Positions 16,506 to 25,854 of a stretch of DNA of 64,000 nucleotides are shown piece after piece. This stretch comes from Spirochaetota bacterium (GTDB lineage: Bacteria; Spirochaetota; Spirochaetia; Treponematales; Treponemataceae). Location: positions 114,216-178,215 of the forward strand of contig JAEWSQ010000015.1 of the NCBI GenBank assembly GCA_023398165.1, in the 5' to 3' direction. Numbering within the stretch: the first letter of the stretch is position 1; the number at the start of each line of letters is the position of its first letter. The translations under genes were made by a program, and so were the position numbers. The notes under the pieces are model-generated. The model saw only the letters and a program-made list of their open reading frames with translations, did not search any database and was not told the origin of the DNA.

Positions 16506-18047
16506 ATGAACATTACACAAAAACTCAAAGAGACAGCTCTTGCCATAGGACCGGTTATTCTCATTGTCATAGTTCTGCACCTTACCGCGTCGCCGCTTCC
16601 TCTCTCTGTTGCCGTTTCATTTGCTATTGGTGCGGTTTTAGTAATCGCGGGGCTGGGTGTTTTTCTCGCCGGTGTCGATCTGGCTATTGTTCCCTCAGGA
16701 TCTCTCATCGGTGCTTCGCTTACACGAACAAGAAATCTTCCTGTAATACTTACAGTTGTCATGGTATCGGGGTTTATTATTACTCTGGCTGAACCCAATC
16801 TGAAAGTGCAGGGTGAGCTTGTGCAGTCAGTGACTTACATAATACGTTCAAAATCGCTCATACTTGCTGTATCACTCGCTCTCGGTGTATTCCTCGCTCT
16901 CGGTATGGCGCGTATCCTGCTCCAAATACCCTATAAATTAATCATTGTGTGCGCATACGGCGTTGTGCTGCTGCTTGCCATTAAAATTCCTCCTATGTTT
17001 GCCGCGATTGCCTTCGACTCATCGGGAGCTGCAACAGGTCCTCTTACAGTACCCTTTTTTATGGCTCTCGGACTTGGCGTGTCGAGTGTCCGTGGAGGTA
17101 AGAACTCAGATGATGACAGTTTCGGTACTACAGGTATTGCAGCAATCGGCGCCATTCTGGCTGTAGCGGTTCTTGGCTTTATATTGCCCGGTGATCCGTC
17201 TGCACTTTCTTCTCCATCCGGGCTTTCCGGTGCTGTATCTTCATCGGCATCAGTCTCTTTTATGGCTGAAAGTCTCAAATCCCTTGTAAGGGAATTGGCT
17301 GTCCAGGTAAAGAATGTTTCCCTAGCGTTAGTCCCGCTTGTTGTTCTCATACTTGGTTTCCAAAAATTCCTGCTTCGTATGCCTCCTGTTCAGCTGCGCC
17401 GTATTATTTCAGGTCTGGTGTATGCATGGATCGGGTTGATACTTTTCTTTACCGGGGCAAATACCGGCTTCATTCCCACTGGTACTGCGCTCGGTATTGC
17501 CCTTGGAGAACCGGAGCTGCAGTGGCTTTTAATACCGCTCGGCTGTGTTCTCGGCGCGCTCATCGTATGTGCGGAACCTGCGATGTGGGTTTTAACCAGA
17601 CAGGTTGAAGAAGTGACGGCAGGAAATATAAAGAAACCGGTTATTTTAGTAACTGTTGCCGTTGGCGTAGCAGCCGGTGTAGGCCTTTCCATGTGGCGTG
17701 TAATAGATGGATTCAGCGTGTGGTATCTGCTTGCCCCGGCATTTCTTCTTGCCATGGCGCTTACCTTTATTACACCGAAACTTTTTGCTTCCATCGCTTT
17801 TGATTCAGGCAGTGTCGCAACAGGTCCCGTCTCCAGTACGCTCATATTACCTATAACTCTCGGAGCAGCTCTTTCATCGGGAGGAAATCCTGCGGTAGAC
17901 GGATTCGGCCTCATTGCAATGATTGCGGTAACTCCTCCGATCAGTATGCAGATACTCGGCATTATGTTTCATGTTAAAGAACTTAAAGCACATAGACGAT
18001 CTCAAAGCGAAGCAGAATGTTCTGCTGAGAAAGGGGGTGAAACATGA
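16506..18047 (+). CDS. Fused two-repeat DUF1538 membrane transporter
   Basis: 513 aa from the ATG at 16506 (AAGG six bases before). About 12 or more membrane helices with an internal duplication: each half has the signature AFDSSGAATGPLTVPF (about residue 180) and AFDSGSVATGPVSSTL (about residue 435) followed by a glycine-rich loop. This is the DUF1538 family. From memory, DUF1538 pairs called UmpA/UmpB in Halomonas were reported as cation/proton antiporters. Here both halves are one chain. The next gene overlaps by four bases and encodes a P-II-like protein, so gating by a P-II regulator is likely (inference). Confidence 0.8.
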   Translation: MNITQKLKETALAIGPVILIVIVLHLTASPLPLSVAVSFAIGAVLVIAGLGVFLAGVDLAIVPSGSLIGASLTRTRNLPVILTVVMVSGFIITLAEPNLKVQGELVQSVTYIIRSKSLILAVSLALGVFLALGMARILLQIPYKLIIVCAYGVVLLLAIKIPPMFAAIAFDSSGAATGPLTVPFFMALGLGVSSVRGGKNSDDDSFGTTGIAAIGAILAVAVLGFILPGDPSALSSPSGLSGAVSSSASVSFMAESLKSLVRELAVQVKNVSLALVPLVVLILGFQKFLLRMPPVQLRRIISGLVYAWIGLILFFTGANTGFIPTGTALGIALGEPELQWLLIPLGCVLGALIVCAEPAMWVLTRQVEEVTAGNIKKPVILVTVAVGVAAGVGLSMWRVIDGFSVWYLLAPAFLLAMALTFITPKLFASIAFDSGSVATGPVSSTLILPITLGAALSSGGNPAVDGFGLIAMIAVTPPISMQILGIMFHVKELKAHRRSQSEAECSAEKGGET

Positions 18048-18658
18048 TGTATTCTTCACTTATCTGCACCATATCCGCTCATGGAAACGGTGAAAAAATT
18101 GCAGAATACCTGAGGGAAAAGGGTGCCGGAGGCGGAACTATTCTAGTCGGCCGCGGTAAAAAAAATTCCGCTTTTTTACGCTTTCTTGCCATCGATGAAA
18201 CTGAATGCGATATATTAATAACCCTTGTCACAGATGAAGAAAAAAACTCAATCTTCGACGCTCTTTCGTCATATACATTTCCGCATAAACACGATACAGG
18301 CATTGTCTTTTCACTTAGAACAGGAGGAAAAACCGTGACTCAACACACAGATTATGAACTTATATCCGTTATAGTAAACCGCGGATACGCAGATGATATT
18401 ATGGATGCAGCCCGTGCTGCGGGAGCCTACGGGGGTACAATTTTACATGCGCGCGGAACAGGAAAACCTGATGATGAGAAGTTTTTCGGCATTACCATTG
18501 TTCCCGAAAAAGAACAGGTGCTTATTGTATGCGAACGTGAAACTGCTGACAGAATACGCGAATCAATAGAAAAGCTTCCCTGTCTTGATACACCCGGTAT
18601 TGGTATTTTATATACAATGCCTGTAGAACACTTTATTCAGCTTGGAAAGAAAAAATAA
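18044..18658 (+). CDS. Tandem P-II-like regulatory protein
   Basis: 204 aa with two P-II-like ferredoxin-fold halves. The first has GAGGGTILVGRGKKN (about residue 27) and the second GAYGGTILHARGTGKPDDEKFF (about residue 124), both like the nucleotide/ligand-binding GxGGxTIxRG strand of P-II proteins. The uridylylated T-loop tyrosine context of GlnB is not obvious. SD GGGGGTG precedes the ATG, which overlaps the stop of the DUF1538 gene. Probably a cytoplasmic sensor for that transporter rather than a nitrogen regulator; no ammonium transporter is nearby. Confidence 0.8.
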   Translation: MMYSSLICTISAHGNGEKIAEYLREKGAGGGTILVGRGKKNSAFLRFLAIDETECDILITLVTDEEKNSIFDALSSYTFPHKHDTGIVFSLRTGGKTVTQHTDYELISVIVNRGYADDIMDAARAAGAYGGTILHARGTGKPDDEKFFGITIVPEKEQVLIVCERETADRIRESIEKLPCLDTPGIGILYTMPVEHFIQLGKKK

Positions 18659-18703
18659 TACCGTAATAATCCGGAGCGTTCAGTCTCTAAAAGCAATGTG
18701 AGG

Positions 18704-18732
18704 TTGACATTATTTACGGTATTTGCTAGTAT
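18704..18732 (+). promoter_or_regulatory. Predicted strong promoter of rpmB
   Basis: Consensus TTGACA, 17-base spacer, TAGTAT, about 48 bases before the rpmB start. Confidence 0.8.
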
Positions 18733-18780
18733 TATGCTTCAACAGGAACAGTATTTTTTATATTTACAGGTAGGTCTTAT

Positions 18781-18972
18781 ATGTCAAGAAGATGTGATAT
18801 TTGCGGTAAAGGAACTCAAAGCGGAAATAGTGTAAGTAAATCATATAATCATACACGCCGAACATGGAAACCGAATCTCGTGGAAGTAAAAACCGAAATC
18901 GGCGGAACGACAATGACGTTAAAGCTTTGCACCCGCTGCCTTAGATCCGGTTATGTAACCAAAAAAGTCTAA
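18781..18972 (+). CDS. rpmB: 50S ribosomal protein L28
   Basis: 63 aa, the usual size. SRRCDICGKGTQSGNSVSKS and NHTRRTWKPNL are L28 signatures. Two CxxC pairs (CDIC, CTRC) would bind zinc, the C+ form. SD AGGTAGGT precedes the ATG. Monocistronic between a near-consensus promoter and a terminator. Confidence 0.97.
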   Translation: MSRRCDICGKGTQSGNSVSKSYNHTRRTWKPNLVEVKTEIGGTTMTLKLCTRCLRSGYVTKKV

Positions 18973-19005
18973 AAACGGGCTCTTGAGCAGTTACAGACTT
19001 TACTA

Positions 19006-19031
19006 AAAACGCCCTAGAGGGGCGTTTTTTT
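19006..19031. terminator. Bidirectional terminator between rpmB and the PilZ cyclase gene
   Basis: Stem AAAACGCCC / GGGCGTTTT with a five-base loop. T8 follows on the plus strand and T5 on the minus strand, so it serves both convergent genes. Confidence 0.85.
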
Positions 19032-20167
19032 TATCTATTTGAATTGAACGCTTTTTCAAGCACTTCCGGCGTGTCTGAAAAGCAGATTCCATATGAATAG
19101 ATGTTGTTTATCTGATGATTTACCCAGGTTATTGTTCCTTCAACTGTTACATCTTTTTTTAAGGCCTGTACATCTTTGTCTATGCTTTTAAAAACCAAAT
19201 GGAGTTTAGTGTCTATTTGATAGCCTGCCTTGGATTCAAATTGAAATCCGCCCATCGAAATATTCTTTGTTTTAATTGTGGAAATCTTTTCATTGGTATC
19301 TTTATTAAGGATGTCAACTTCCCATTCTTTGGGAAATCTCCAGAACCGTCTTCTTTCAGGCGGAGCTTCGCATGTTTTGTTTTTACCGGTAAATTTCGCC
19401 TCATACAGTGCCTTATCAGCCACGCGGATAAGGGATGTAATATCCTGAGCACAGGCTGGGTAGGATGCAGTTCCTGCAGAAAAACTGATATTGTTGTCGG
19501 GAAAAAAAGGAGTACATTCAAGCGCTTTCCGTATGCGTTCCACAAGGTAAAATGCTCCTGAGGAGTCGGTTTCCGGCAGAATTATGATGAATTCCTCTCC
19601 GCCGTATCTGCAAAGTACATCTTCTTCGCGGATAGTATTCTTAATAAGATTGGTAAGCTCGACAAGTACGGTATCGCCGAACTGATGTCCTTTTGAGTCA
19701 TTAATGTGCTTAAAGTTATCAAGGTCCAAAATACAGATGGAAAATGATTTATTATACCTCTCGCAGCGGTTAAACTCTTTTTTCAGAACAATATCCATAT
19801 AGCGGCGGTTAAATACGTTGGTCAGACAGTCAATCATCGCAAGCTTTTCGGTTTGTCTGAAAACATGTATTTCTATAAGCATGGGTGAAGTAAGACGGTG
19901 ATCTCTGCTTGTAAAATAATCAACGATTGCTAAATGAGCCGTTACCGGTTTGGAAAGCTTTTTCTCAAGTTCTGCTGAACATAGTAATATTTTTTTCCAG
20001 TGTTCCTCTGCCTCTTCTTCGGTAAAGTCGAGGTGAACAAAGGTTTCCAGGAGATGGGAAAAAGAAACAACATTTCTGCATTCATCTTCAATACTCTCAT
20101 TGGATGAACTATTTATGAGACTGAGCACCTTCCCCAGGAGCTCAGATTGATTTTGTGATAAAGACAT
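19031..20167 (-). CDS. Diguanylate cyclase with C-terminal PilZ domain
   Basis: 378 aa from the ATG at 20167 (GAGGAA in front); no signal or membrane segment. Residues 1-115 are an unrecognised helical region; then GGDEF (DCLTNVFNRRYMD, DLDNFKHINDSKGHQFGD, active site CRYGGEEF) with an intact inhibitory REED (RxxD) five residues before; then PilZ at about 280-375 with RRRFWR and the NISMGG motif. A cyclase with its own cyclic-di-GMP receptor suggests product feedback at both the I-site and the PilZ domain. Confidence 0.93.
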   Translation of the reverse strand: MSLSQNQSELLGKVLSLINSSSNESIEDECRNVVSFSHLLETFVHLDFTEEEAEEHWKKILLCSAELEKKLSKPVTAHLAIVDYFTSRDHRLTSPMLIEIHVFRQTEKLAMIDCLTNVFNRRYMDIVLKKEFNRCERYNKSFSICILDLDNFKHINDSKGHQFGDTVLVELTNLIKNTIREEDVLCRYGGEEFIIILPETDSSGAFYLVERIRKALECTPFFPDNNISFSAGTASYPACAQDITSLIRVADKALYEAKFTGKNKTCEAPPERRRFWRFPKEWEVDILNKDTNEKISTIKTKNISMGGFQFESKAGYQIDTKLHLVFKSIDKDVQALKKDVTVEGTITWVNHQINNIYSYGICFSDTPEVLEKAFNSNR

Positions 20168-20234
20168 GAATTCCTCTGTAGAATAAAAACTTTTTATAAA
20201 CAAAACGGGATACAATCCCTTTTCGTTTCCGTAA

Positions 20235-20263
20235 TTATAAACCCCGAATTTTATCTTTGCAAG
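20235..20263 (-). promoter_or_regulatory. Predicted promoter of the GGDEF-PilZ gene
   Basis: Minus strand TTGCAA (20263-20258), 17-base spacer, TATAAT (20240-20235). It abuts the start of the divergent chemoreceptor gene. The leader holds a GGGAT/ATCCC hairpin. Confidence 0.7.
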
Positions 20264-20269
20264 GGAAGA

Positions 20270-22339
20270 ATGCCGGTTTTTGCTTTATATTTTACAATTT
20301 TAGTGATATACTGGGCGTTCAGGAGTTTGACCGTGGAAAAAAAATCCCATCTTTCCAATTCAATTGTACCTATTCTCATTTTGTGCATTTTCCAATTTAT
20401 TATTCCTTCTATCTGCCTTTTTTTAAAGATGCCGGCTCTTGTTTGTTTTCTGATTATTCTTGTATGCACAGGTATTCTTGTTATTCTTTACCTTTTTTTC
20501 ATTTCAAGACCTATCCAGAAACTGCGCGCGTATTTGTCGGATGTATCTGAAGGGGATTTTTCTGTACCGTGTTCAATAACACCTCTTTTTGCAGATCTAA
20601 AACAAATCGAGATTCTGCTTAATGAATTTGTCGGAAAAAAACTGAATAATCTTTTTACTGAATTAAAAGTAAGGATTCTTGAAACACAGGAAGCTTCAGG
20701 AGAATTTGTTCAGGAAGTTCAAAACGCGGTAACCGAATCATCCCGTATTTCTCTCGGAGCCGGGTATATTTGCGAGCGGGTTGAGAATCTGGAAAAAAAC
20801 ATTCAAACCCTGCTTAAAGAAAATATACGCATCGATAAAAGCATTAAAGCGTATAAAAAGACAATTACTGATCAATCACATTCTATTAATGAAACAGATA
20901 GGATTCTTGAAGGAATTATTAAATCGTTCGAGCAGTCCGTTAAAGAGCTGGATGAGAAGAAAGTTCTTTCTGACGAGTTGGAGAATATAACGGATGACTG
21001 TTCTGCAAAAGTTCAAAAAACGCGGGAAGAAGTTTCAAAAATTGCAGAAGGGGTAGGCCTGCTTCAGCAGACCATCCAAATAATTGCCTCTATTGCCAAT
21101 AGAACAAATCTGCTCGCCATGAATGCGGCAATCGAAGCTGCTCATGCCGGTACATCCGGGCAGGGTTTTGCTGTCGTTGCCGAAGAAATCAGGGTTCTTT
21201 CAGAAACCACATCCCAGCAGGTAAGGACAATTTCGGCTTCGCTTAGGAATATGACTCAGCTCATAGGAAAAGCTGTAGATACAAGCAGTAAAGCCGGCGA
21301 GTCATTTATGAAAATAAGACCGCAGATGGAAAGTTTTTTGACGTTTTTCGATGAAGTTATAAGCAGCTACAAAAAAACAAGCGAAGAAAGTGCTTCTATG
21401 AGTAAAAAGTTCAACAGTATAAGGCTTCTCGAAACAGAGATTGCAGGAGAACTGGCTATTATCGGATCCAGTATTCGAAGGAATGAAGAACACCTCGACG
21501 GTATTGCCGGATATAATGCTGAAATTAAAACAATTATTGATCAAAACTCCAAAGAAGCCCTGCATTTGAACAGAGCCCAGTGTCCGATTTATGCTAACGC
21601 TGTAGTAAACAGCAGAAAACTTGAAAATATTCGAAAGCATCTGGATGTCTTCCGTTTACCGAAACTGGATATAACGGTATGGAAAGCTGACCGCAGCGAG
21701 TTATGGCAGATAATTGATGCACTGTTTGATCATCTGGACTGGACAGTTAATCTATTACGCTATATACAGGCCGAAACCCCGGCCGAGCGGAATAGTATTC
21801 ATCTTAATTCAGAGAAATTTGAACACTGGCTTTTGGCAACCGCACAAGAGAAGTATGATAAAATACCGTATACCCCTATACTTTCTCATGTTCACAAAGA
21901 AATTCTTGAAAAGGCCTCAATGATTGTGAGACTCAGCGATGCGGGAAAAATTAATGAAGCTTCAATAGAATACTCGGAAATTCTCGAGCTTTCAAAAACA
22001 GTCGTCATCTGCATGAACGAGATGAAGAAGATTCTGGTAAGAAATCTGGGGAAAAATACTCTCGGTTATTCCCGGGATGAAGCGGAAGCGGTTATTGCTT
22101 CTATGCAGAAAACAAGACCCAGAATAATTGAGCAGAGTCTTGCCGATCTTGATGAAAAGAGAAAAAGAAGCGGTTCTGTTAACGGTCCAGGTTCAGCTGT
22201 TGACGGTGATGAGGAATGCTCTGAACTTGAAGAGGCTGAAATTCTTGAATCTGCGGATGAGTATAAACAGAGTGATTCAGCCGGTCAGGAGAAGAGCGGT
22301 TCGGTAAATTATGAAGAGATAAATCTTGATTCCTTTTAA
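20270..22339 (+). CDS. Chemoreceptor without periplasmic sensor, with CZB-like C-terminal domain
   Basis: 689 aa. Two or three N-terminal membrane helices (residues about 1-20, 30-80) with no external domain, a HAMP-like stretch (SRPIQKLRAYLSDVSEGDF), then the signalling hairpin (ASIANRTNLLAMNAAIEAAHAG near 280). Residues about 480-590 resemble the chemoreceptor zinc-binding (CZB) domain: DHLDW, HW and SHVHKEIL supply His, but the family's ligand Cys position reads NSEKFEHW (Ser). The acidic tail lacks a CheR-binding NWETF-type pentapeptide. It may sense cytoplasmic signals. Divergent from the PilZ cyclase. Confidence 0.88.
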   Translation: MPVFALYFTILVIYWAFRSLTVEKKSHLSNSIVPILILCIFQFIIPSICLFLKMPALVCFLIILVCTGILVILYLFFISRPIQKLRAYLSDVSEGDFSVPCSITPLFADLKQIEILLNEFVGKKLNNLFTELKVRILETQEASGEFVQEVQNAVTESSRISLGAGYICERVENLEKNIQTLLKENIRIDKSIKAYKKTITDQSHSINETDRILEGIIKSFEQSVKELDEKKVLSDELENITDDCSAKVQKTREEVSKIAEGVGLLQQTIQIIASIANRTNLLAMNAAIEAAHAGTSGQGFAVVAEEIRVLSETTSQQVRTISASLRNMTQLIGKAVDTSSKAGESFMKIRPQMESFLTFFDEVISSYKKTSEESASMSKKFNSIRLLETEIAGELAIIGSSIRRNEEHLDGIAGYNAEIKTIIDQNSKEALHLNRAQCPIYANAVVNSRKLENIRKHLDVFRLPKLDITVWKADRSELWQIIDALFDHLDWTVNLLRYIQAETPAERNSIHLNSEKFEHWLLATAQEKYDKIPYTPILSHVHKEILEKASMIVRLSDAGKINEASIEYSEILELSKTVVICMNEMKKILVRNLGKNTLGYSRDEAEAVIASMQKTRPRIIEQSLADLDEKRKRSGSVNGPGSAVDGDEECSELEEAEILESADEYKQSDSAGQEKSGSVNYEEINLDSF

Positions 22340-22345
22340 GGTTTT

Positions 22346-23191
22346 CTATTCTTTTTGAAGGATGAGTCCGTCGTAGGCGGCTTCGATAAAGAAACTGTTT
22401 CCTGATTTTTGAGCAAGATACGCATTAATATCGGTATGAAGAAAATCGTGACAAATGTGGGTTATCCACGTCTTTCCAGCACCGATTTTTGAAGCATATT
22501 CAACAGCCTGATCAAAATTCAGGTGTGTAGTATGAGGCCGTACACGCAGACCGTCAATGACTGCATGATCGCAGTGTTTTACCAGGTCGATCGATGAATC
22601 CGGAATACAGCTGCAGTCGGTAAGGTATGCTATACGCAGGCCGTCCTCCTCCATGAGGTAGCCGTTTGTATCAAGATCACCGTGCTTCATTGGGATTGGA
22701 ATTATTGTTATACTTCCGATTTTCAGAGGATGAGATGCTGTATATTCTTCTGTCGGAATCAGATCCAATCTAGGTTTTCCTCCTCCTTCCTGTGTCGGTT
22801 TAAATATGTAGGAAAACCTTTCTTTTACTTCTTCGATAGACGGAGTGTTCGCATAGACCTTGAGGCTCGGCCGCATCGTCGCATCATTTTGGACACGCGA
22901 GCAGTTATGGGAAAAAATCCGTACATCATCCAGTCCGTGAAGGTGATCCGCGTGGGTATGCGTCAAAAGGACTGCATCCAGTTTTGTTATACGCCATTTG
23001 AGCGCCTGCATCCTGAATTCAGGGCCGGTATCTATAACGATCGATGTGCCGTCTCTTCCCTGTATATAAGCGCTGGTACGAAACCTGGTATCTTTTTCAT
23101 TTTTTGATGTACATCTCGGGCAGGAACATCCTATGACGGGCATACCGTGGCTCGTTCCTGTACCGGTTAATATGATCTGCATGACAAACAT
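22346..23191 (-). CDS. PhnP-like metallo-beta-lactamase-fold phosphodiesterase
   Basis: 281 aa. LTGTGTSHGMPVIGCSCPRC matches PhnP with its zinc-binding Cys cluster, followed by THTHADHLHGLDD (intact HxHxDH dinuclear site), MKHGD and LTDCS. PhnP acts on cyclic phosphodiesters in the phosphonate pathway, but no phn genes are in view, so a general phosphodiesterase role is safer. Start may be this ATG or one three codons in; SD is weak for both. Confidence 0.85.
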   Translation of the reverse strand: MFVMQIILTGTGTSHGMPVIGCSCPRCTSKNEKDTRFRTSAYIQGRDGTSIVIDTGPEFRMQALKWRITKLDAVLLTHTHADHLHGLDDVRIFSHNCSRVQNDATMRPSLKVYANTPSIEEVKERFSYIFKPTQEGGGKPRLDLIPTEEYTASHPLKIGSITIIPIPMKHGDLDTNGYLMEEDGLRIAYLTDCSCIPDSSIDLVKHCDHAVIDGLRVRPHTTHLNFDQAVEYASKIGAGKTWITHICHDFLHTDINAYLAQKSGNSFFIEAAYDGLILQKE

Positions 23192-23258
23192 AATAACTAG
23201 TGGTATACTTCCAAGTCAAGCAACGTTCATATTTTTTAACCAATCAGTCGGAGTTTTT

Positions 23259-23858
23259 GTGTCGGAATTAATGTCAGTTCTTGATTATATATTAAACCGC
23301 TGCACCGCAAAGGAAATCGAGGCCGTATCTGCAGCCGTGGAACGGAGAAAAAGAGATATTGGCGAGCTTTCGATCAATCCCGGCAGGTATGCAAAATCCA
23401 TGTCTAAATCCATTCAGGAGTCAATAAACACAAGTATTTCAGGGCTCCAGGAAAACTTAAAAGATTTTGCATGGGATATGGTAAAAAAAGAAAATCCGTC
23501 ACTTTCTGATGAGGAAACTGAATATATTGTAAATCAAATGATTCCCGACATCCTGGCCTCTAAACAAGAATCTCTTGCGGCGGATGCCATCCGGGAGGGA
23601 AAATCGCTTGTGCAGGACGGGAAGGTTAACGGATTTCCCCGGGATGCCATGCTTGAAATGATTTTTCAGTTTATTAGCTGCAGTAAAGGAACCCTTCCCC
23701 CCGAGGAGGACAGGGCGCTGCATAATGCGCTTGGGGATTGGACACGATCGTTTTGGAAATCTTTTCCTCCCCCCCTTCAGGATCTTATCCGCTCATATAT
23801 AAAAGAAACAATAGACTCAGATGCGTTTCAGCAGGCCTTAACCATGCTCTTATCATAG
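23259..23858 (+). CDS. Hypothetical cytoplasmic protein
   Basis: 199 aa. GTG at 23259 is chosen because GGAG lies five bases before; an ATG at 23271 is the alternative. Longer starts would overlap the divergent PhnP-like gene. Predicted almost entirely helical, starting MSVLDYILNRCTAKEIEAVSA; the C-terminus has PPEEDRALHNALGDWTRSFW. No family recognised. Convergent with uvrB. Confidence 0.7.
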   Translation: MSELMSVLDYILNRCTAKEIEAVSAAVERRKRDIGELSINPGRYAKSMSKSIQESINTSISGLQENLKDFAWDMVKKENPSLSDEETEYIVNQMIPDILASKQESLAADAIREGKSLVQDGKVNGFPRDAMLEMIFQFISCSKGTLPPEEDRALHNALGDWTRSFWKSFPPPLQDLIRSYIKETIDSDAFQQALTMLLS

Positions 23859-23865
23859 ACCTTCA

Positions 23866-25854
23866 TCAGTTTCCGTATTCTTTTTTTATAGCATCAATTT
23901 CATCGCGGATTGCCGCCGCCTGTTCAAACTGCAGCATGTCGGCATGTTCGATCATCTGCTTTTCAAGCGCCTTTAACAGTTGCTTTCTCTGGGACGGAAC
24001 AAGGATGTTGAAGCTGTTCTTAATAACAGAAAGTTCTGTTGCCGTCACTTCCTGTTTCTCAACATTCTGCCTTACAAGAATATCGTCGATTGCCTTGCTG
24101 ATCGTGGTCGGCGTTATGCCGTGTTCCTTGTTGTACTGCTCCTGTATGGCTCTTCTTCTTTGTGTTTCCCCGATCGCCTCTTTCATGGCATCGCTCATGC
24201 GGTCTGCATACATGACAACAGCGCCGTTCTGATTACGGGCGGCTCTTCCTACAATCTGAATAAGACTGGTTGCTGAACGGAGGAAGCCGATTTTATCCGC
24301 GTCAAGGATTGCAATGAAGGAGACTTCGGGAAGGTCTATTCCTTCGCGGAGAAGATTTATACCGACAAGAACGTCGAATTCTCCGGCCCTTAACCCTTTC
24401 AAAATTTCCACCCGTTCAATTGTTTCAACTTCCGAGTGAATGTATCTCACTTTTAAGTGCATGTTTGTAAGATAATCGGTTAAGTCTTCGGCCATTTTTT
24501 TTGTAAGCGTTAAAAGGAGTGAACGTTCGTTCCTTTTTATACGCTCCTTAATTTCGCCGTAAATGTTTTCCATCTGCCCTTCGCTCGGCCTCACATCTAT
24601 AAGCGGATCCAAAAGTCCCGTCGGACGAATGAGCTGCTCTGCAATCTGAGTGCTCCTTTGTATTTCTGTCTCCCTGGGGGTTGCAGAGACATAGATGACC
24701 TGATTGAGCATCGACTCGAATTCTTCCGCCTTAAGAGGGCGGTTGTCGAGCGCACTGGGAAGCCGGAAGCCGAAATCTATTAAGTTCTGCTTACGGGAAC
24801 GGTCGCCCTCATACATCGCGCCTACCTGCGAAATTGTAACGTGGGATTCATCAATGATGCATAAAAAGTCTTTCGGAAAGTAGTGGAGCAGTGTAGCAGG
24901 CGGTTTTCCCTTTTCACGTCCTGCGATCGGTCCCGAATAGTTTTCTATTCCGGGGCAGTACCCCATTTCGGTGAGCATTTCAAGATCGTAGGTTGTCCTT
25001 GTTTTTATGCGCTCCGCCTCTAGAAGTTTTCCGGTGTTCATAAACAAATCATACTGATTTTTCATTTCTTCGCGGATCTTGTCGGTCGCATTTAAAAGCA
25101 TATCATGGGGAACAACGAAATGTTTTGCAGGATATATTGTCGTTTCATCGAGCTCTTCGGAAACTTCTCCGCTTACCGGATTATACCGCCTGATGCGTTT
25201 AACTTCCTCCCAGTCAAGTTCGATCCTATAAGCCTCGCTCATATAGGCTGGAAATACTTCGAGAACGTCTCCTCTTACCCGGAATTTACCGCGTTCAAGA
25301 ATATCGCTGCGTTCATACTGGAGAGAAATGAGCTGATGTGAAAACTTGCTTGGGTTAAGAGTTTCGCCTTTTTCAATGTGTATTCTCATGTCGCGGTACA
25401 TTTCGGGCATTCCAAGGCCGTAAATGCAGGAAACTGTCGCAATAACAATTACATCTCTTCTTTCCATGAGACTGTAGGTTGCACCGAGTCTAAGCCGGTC
25501 AATTTCCGCATTAATTGAGGCATCTTTTTCTATATATAAGTCGCGCGACGGCACATAGGCCTCAGGCTGATAGTAATCATAGTACGAAACAAAGTATTCA
25601 ACAGCATTATCGGGGAAAAAGCTTTTAAACTCCCGGTAGAGCTGGGCGGCAAGAGTCTTATTATGGCTGATAATGAGCGTGGGTCTTTGGATTTTCTCAA
25701 TAATTTTTGCCATTGTGAAGGTTTTACCCGAACCGGTAACACCCTTCAATGTCTGATACTTGTCTCCCCGCAGAAAACCGTCTGCAAGTTTTTGTATAGC
25801 CTGCGGCTGATCTCCTGAGGGTTCGAACGGAGAAACGACTTTAAGAGGTCTCAT
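23866..25854 (-). CDS. uvrB: UvrABC excision nuclease subunit B
   Basis: Damage-verification helicase of nucleotide excision repair. 662 aa, typical length. Walker A GVTGSGKTFTMAK, the beta-hairpin motif YYDYYQPEAYVPS, DESH (motif II), SATPRETE, LLREGIDLPEV and QIVGRAARN (motifs V and VI), and a C-terminal UVR motif (LEKQMIEHADMLQFEQAAAIRDEI). The ATG follows the htrA stop directly, with GGAAAG as SD inside the htrA end, so both are in one operon. Confidence 0.98.
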   Translation of the reverse strand: MRPLKVVSPFEPSGDQPQAIQKLADGFLRGDKYQTLKGVTGSGKTFTMAKIIEKIQRPTLIISHNKTLAAQLYREFKSFFPDNAVEYFVSYYDYYQPEAYVPSRDLYIEKDASINAEIDRLRLGATYSLMERRDVIVIATVSCIYGLGMPEMYRDMRIHIEKGETLNPSKFSHQLISLQYERSDILERGKFRVRGDVLEVFPAYMSEAYRIELDWEEVKRIRRYNPVSGEVSEELDETTIYPAKHFVVPHDMLLNATDKIREEMKNQYDLFMNTGKLLEAERIKTRTTYDLEMLTEMGYCPGIENYSGPIAGREKGKPPATLLHYFPKDFLCIIDESHVTISQVGAMYEGDRSRKQNLIDFGFRLPSALDNRPLKAEEFESMLNQVIYVSATPRETEIQRSTQIAEQLIRPTGLLDPLIDVRPSEGQMENIYGEIKERIKRNERSLLLTLTKKMAEDLTDYLTNMHLKVRYIHSEVETIERVEILKGLRAGEFDVLVGINLLREGIDLPEVSFIAILDADKIGFLRSATSLIQIVGRAARNQNGAVVMYADRMSDAMKEAIGETQRRRAIQEQYNKEHGITPTTISKAIDDILVRQNVEKQEVTATELSVIKNSFNILVPSQRKQLLKALEKQMIEHADMLQFEQAAAIRDEIDAIKKEYGN

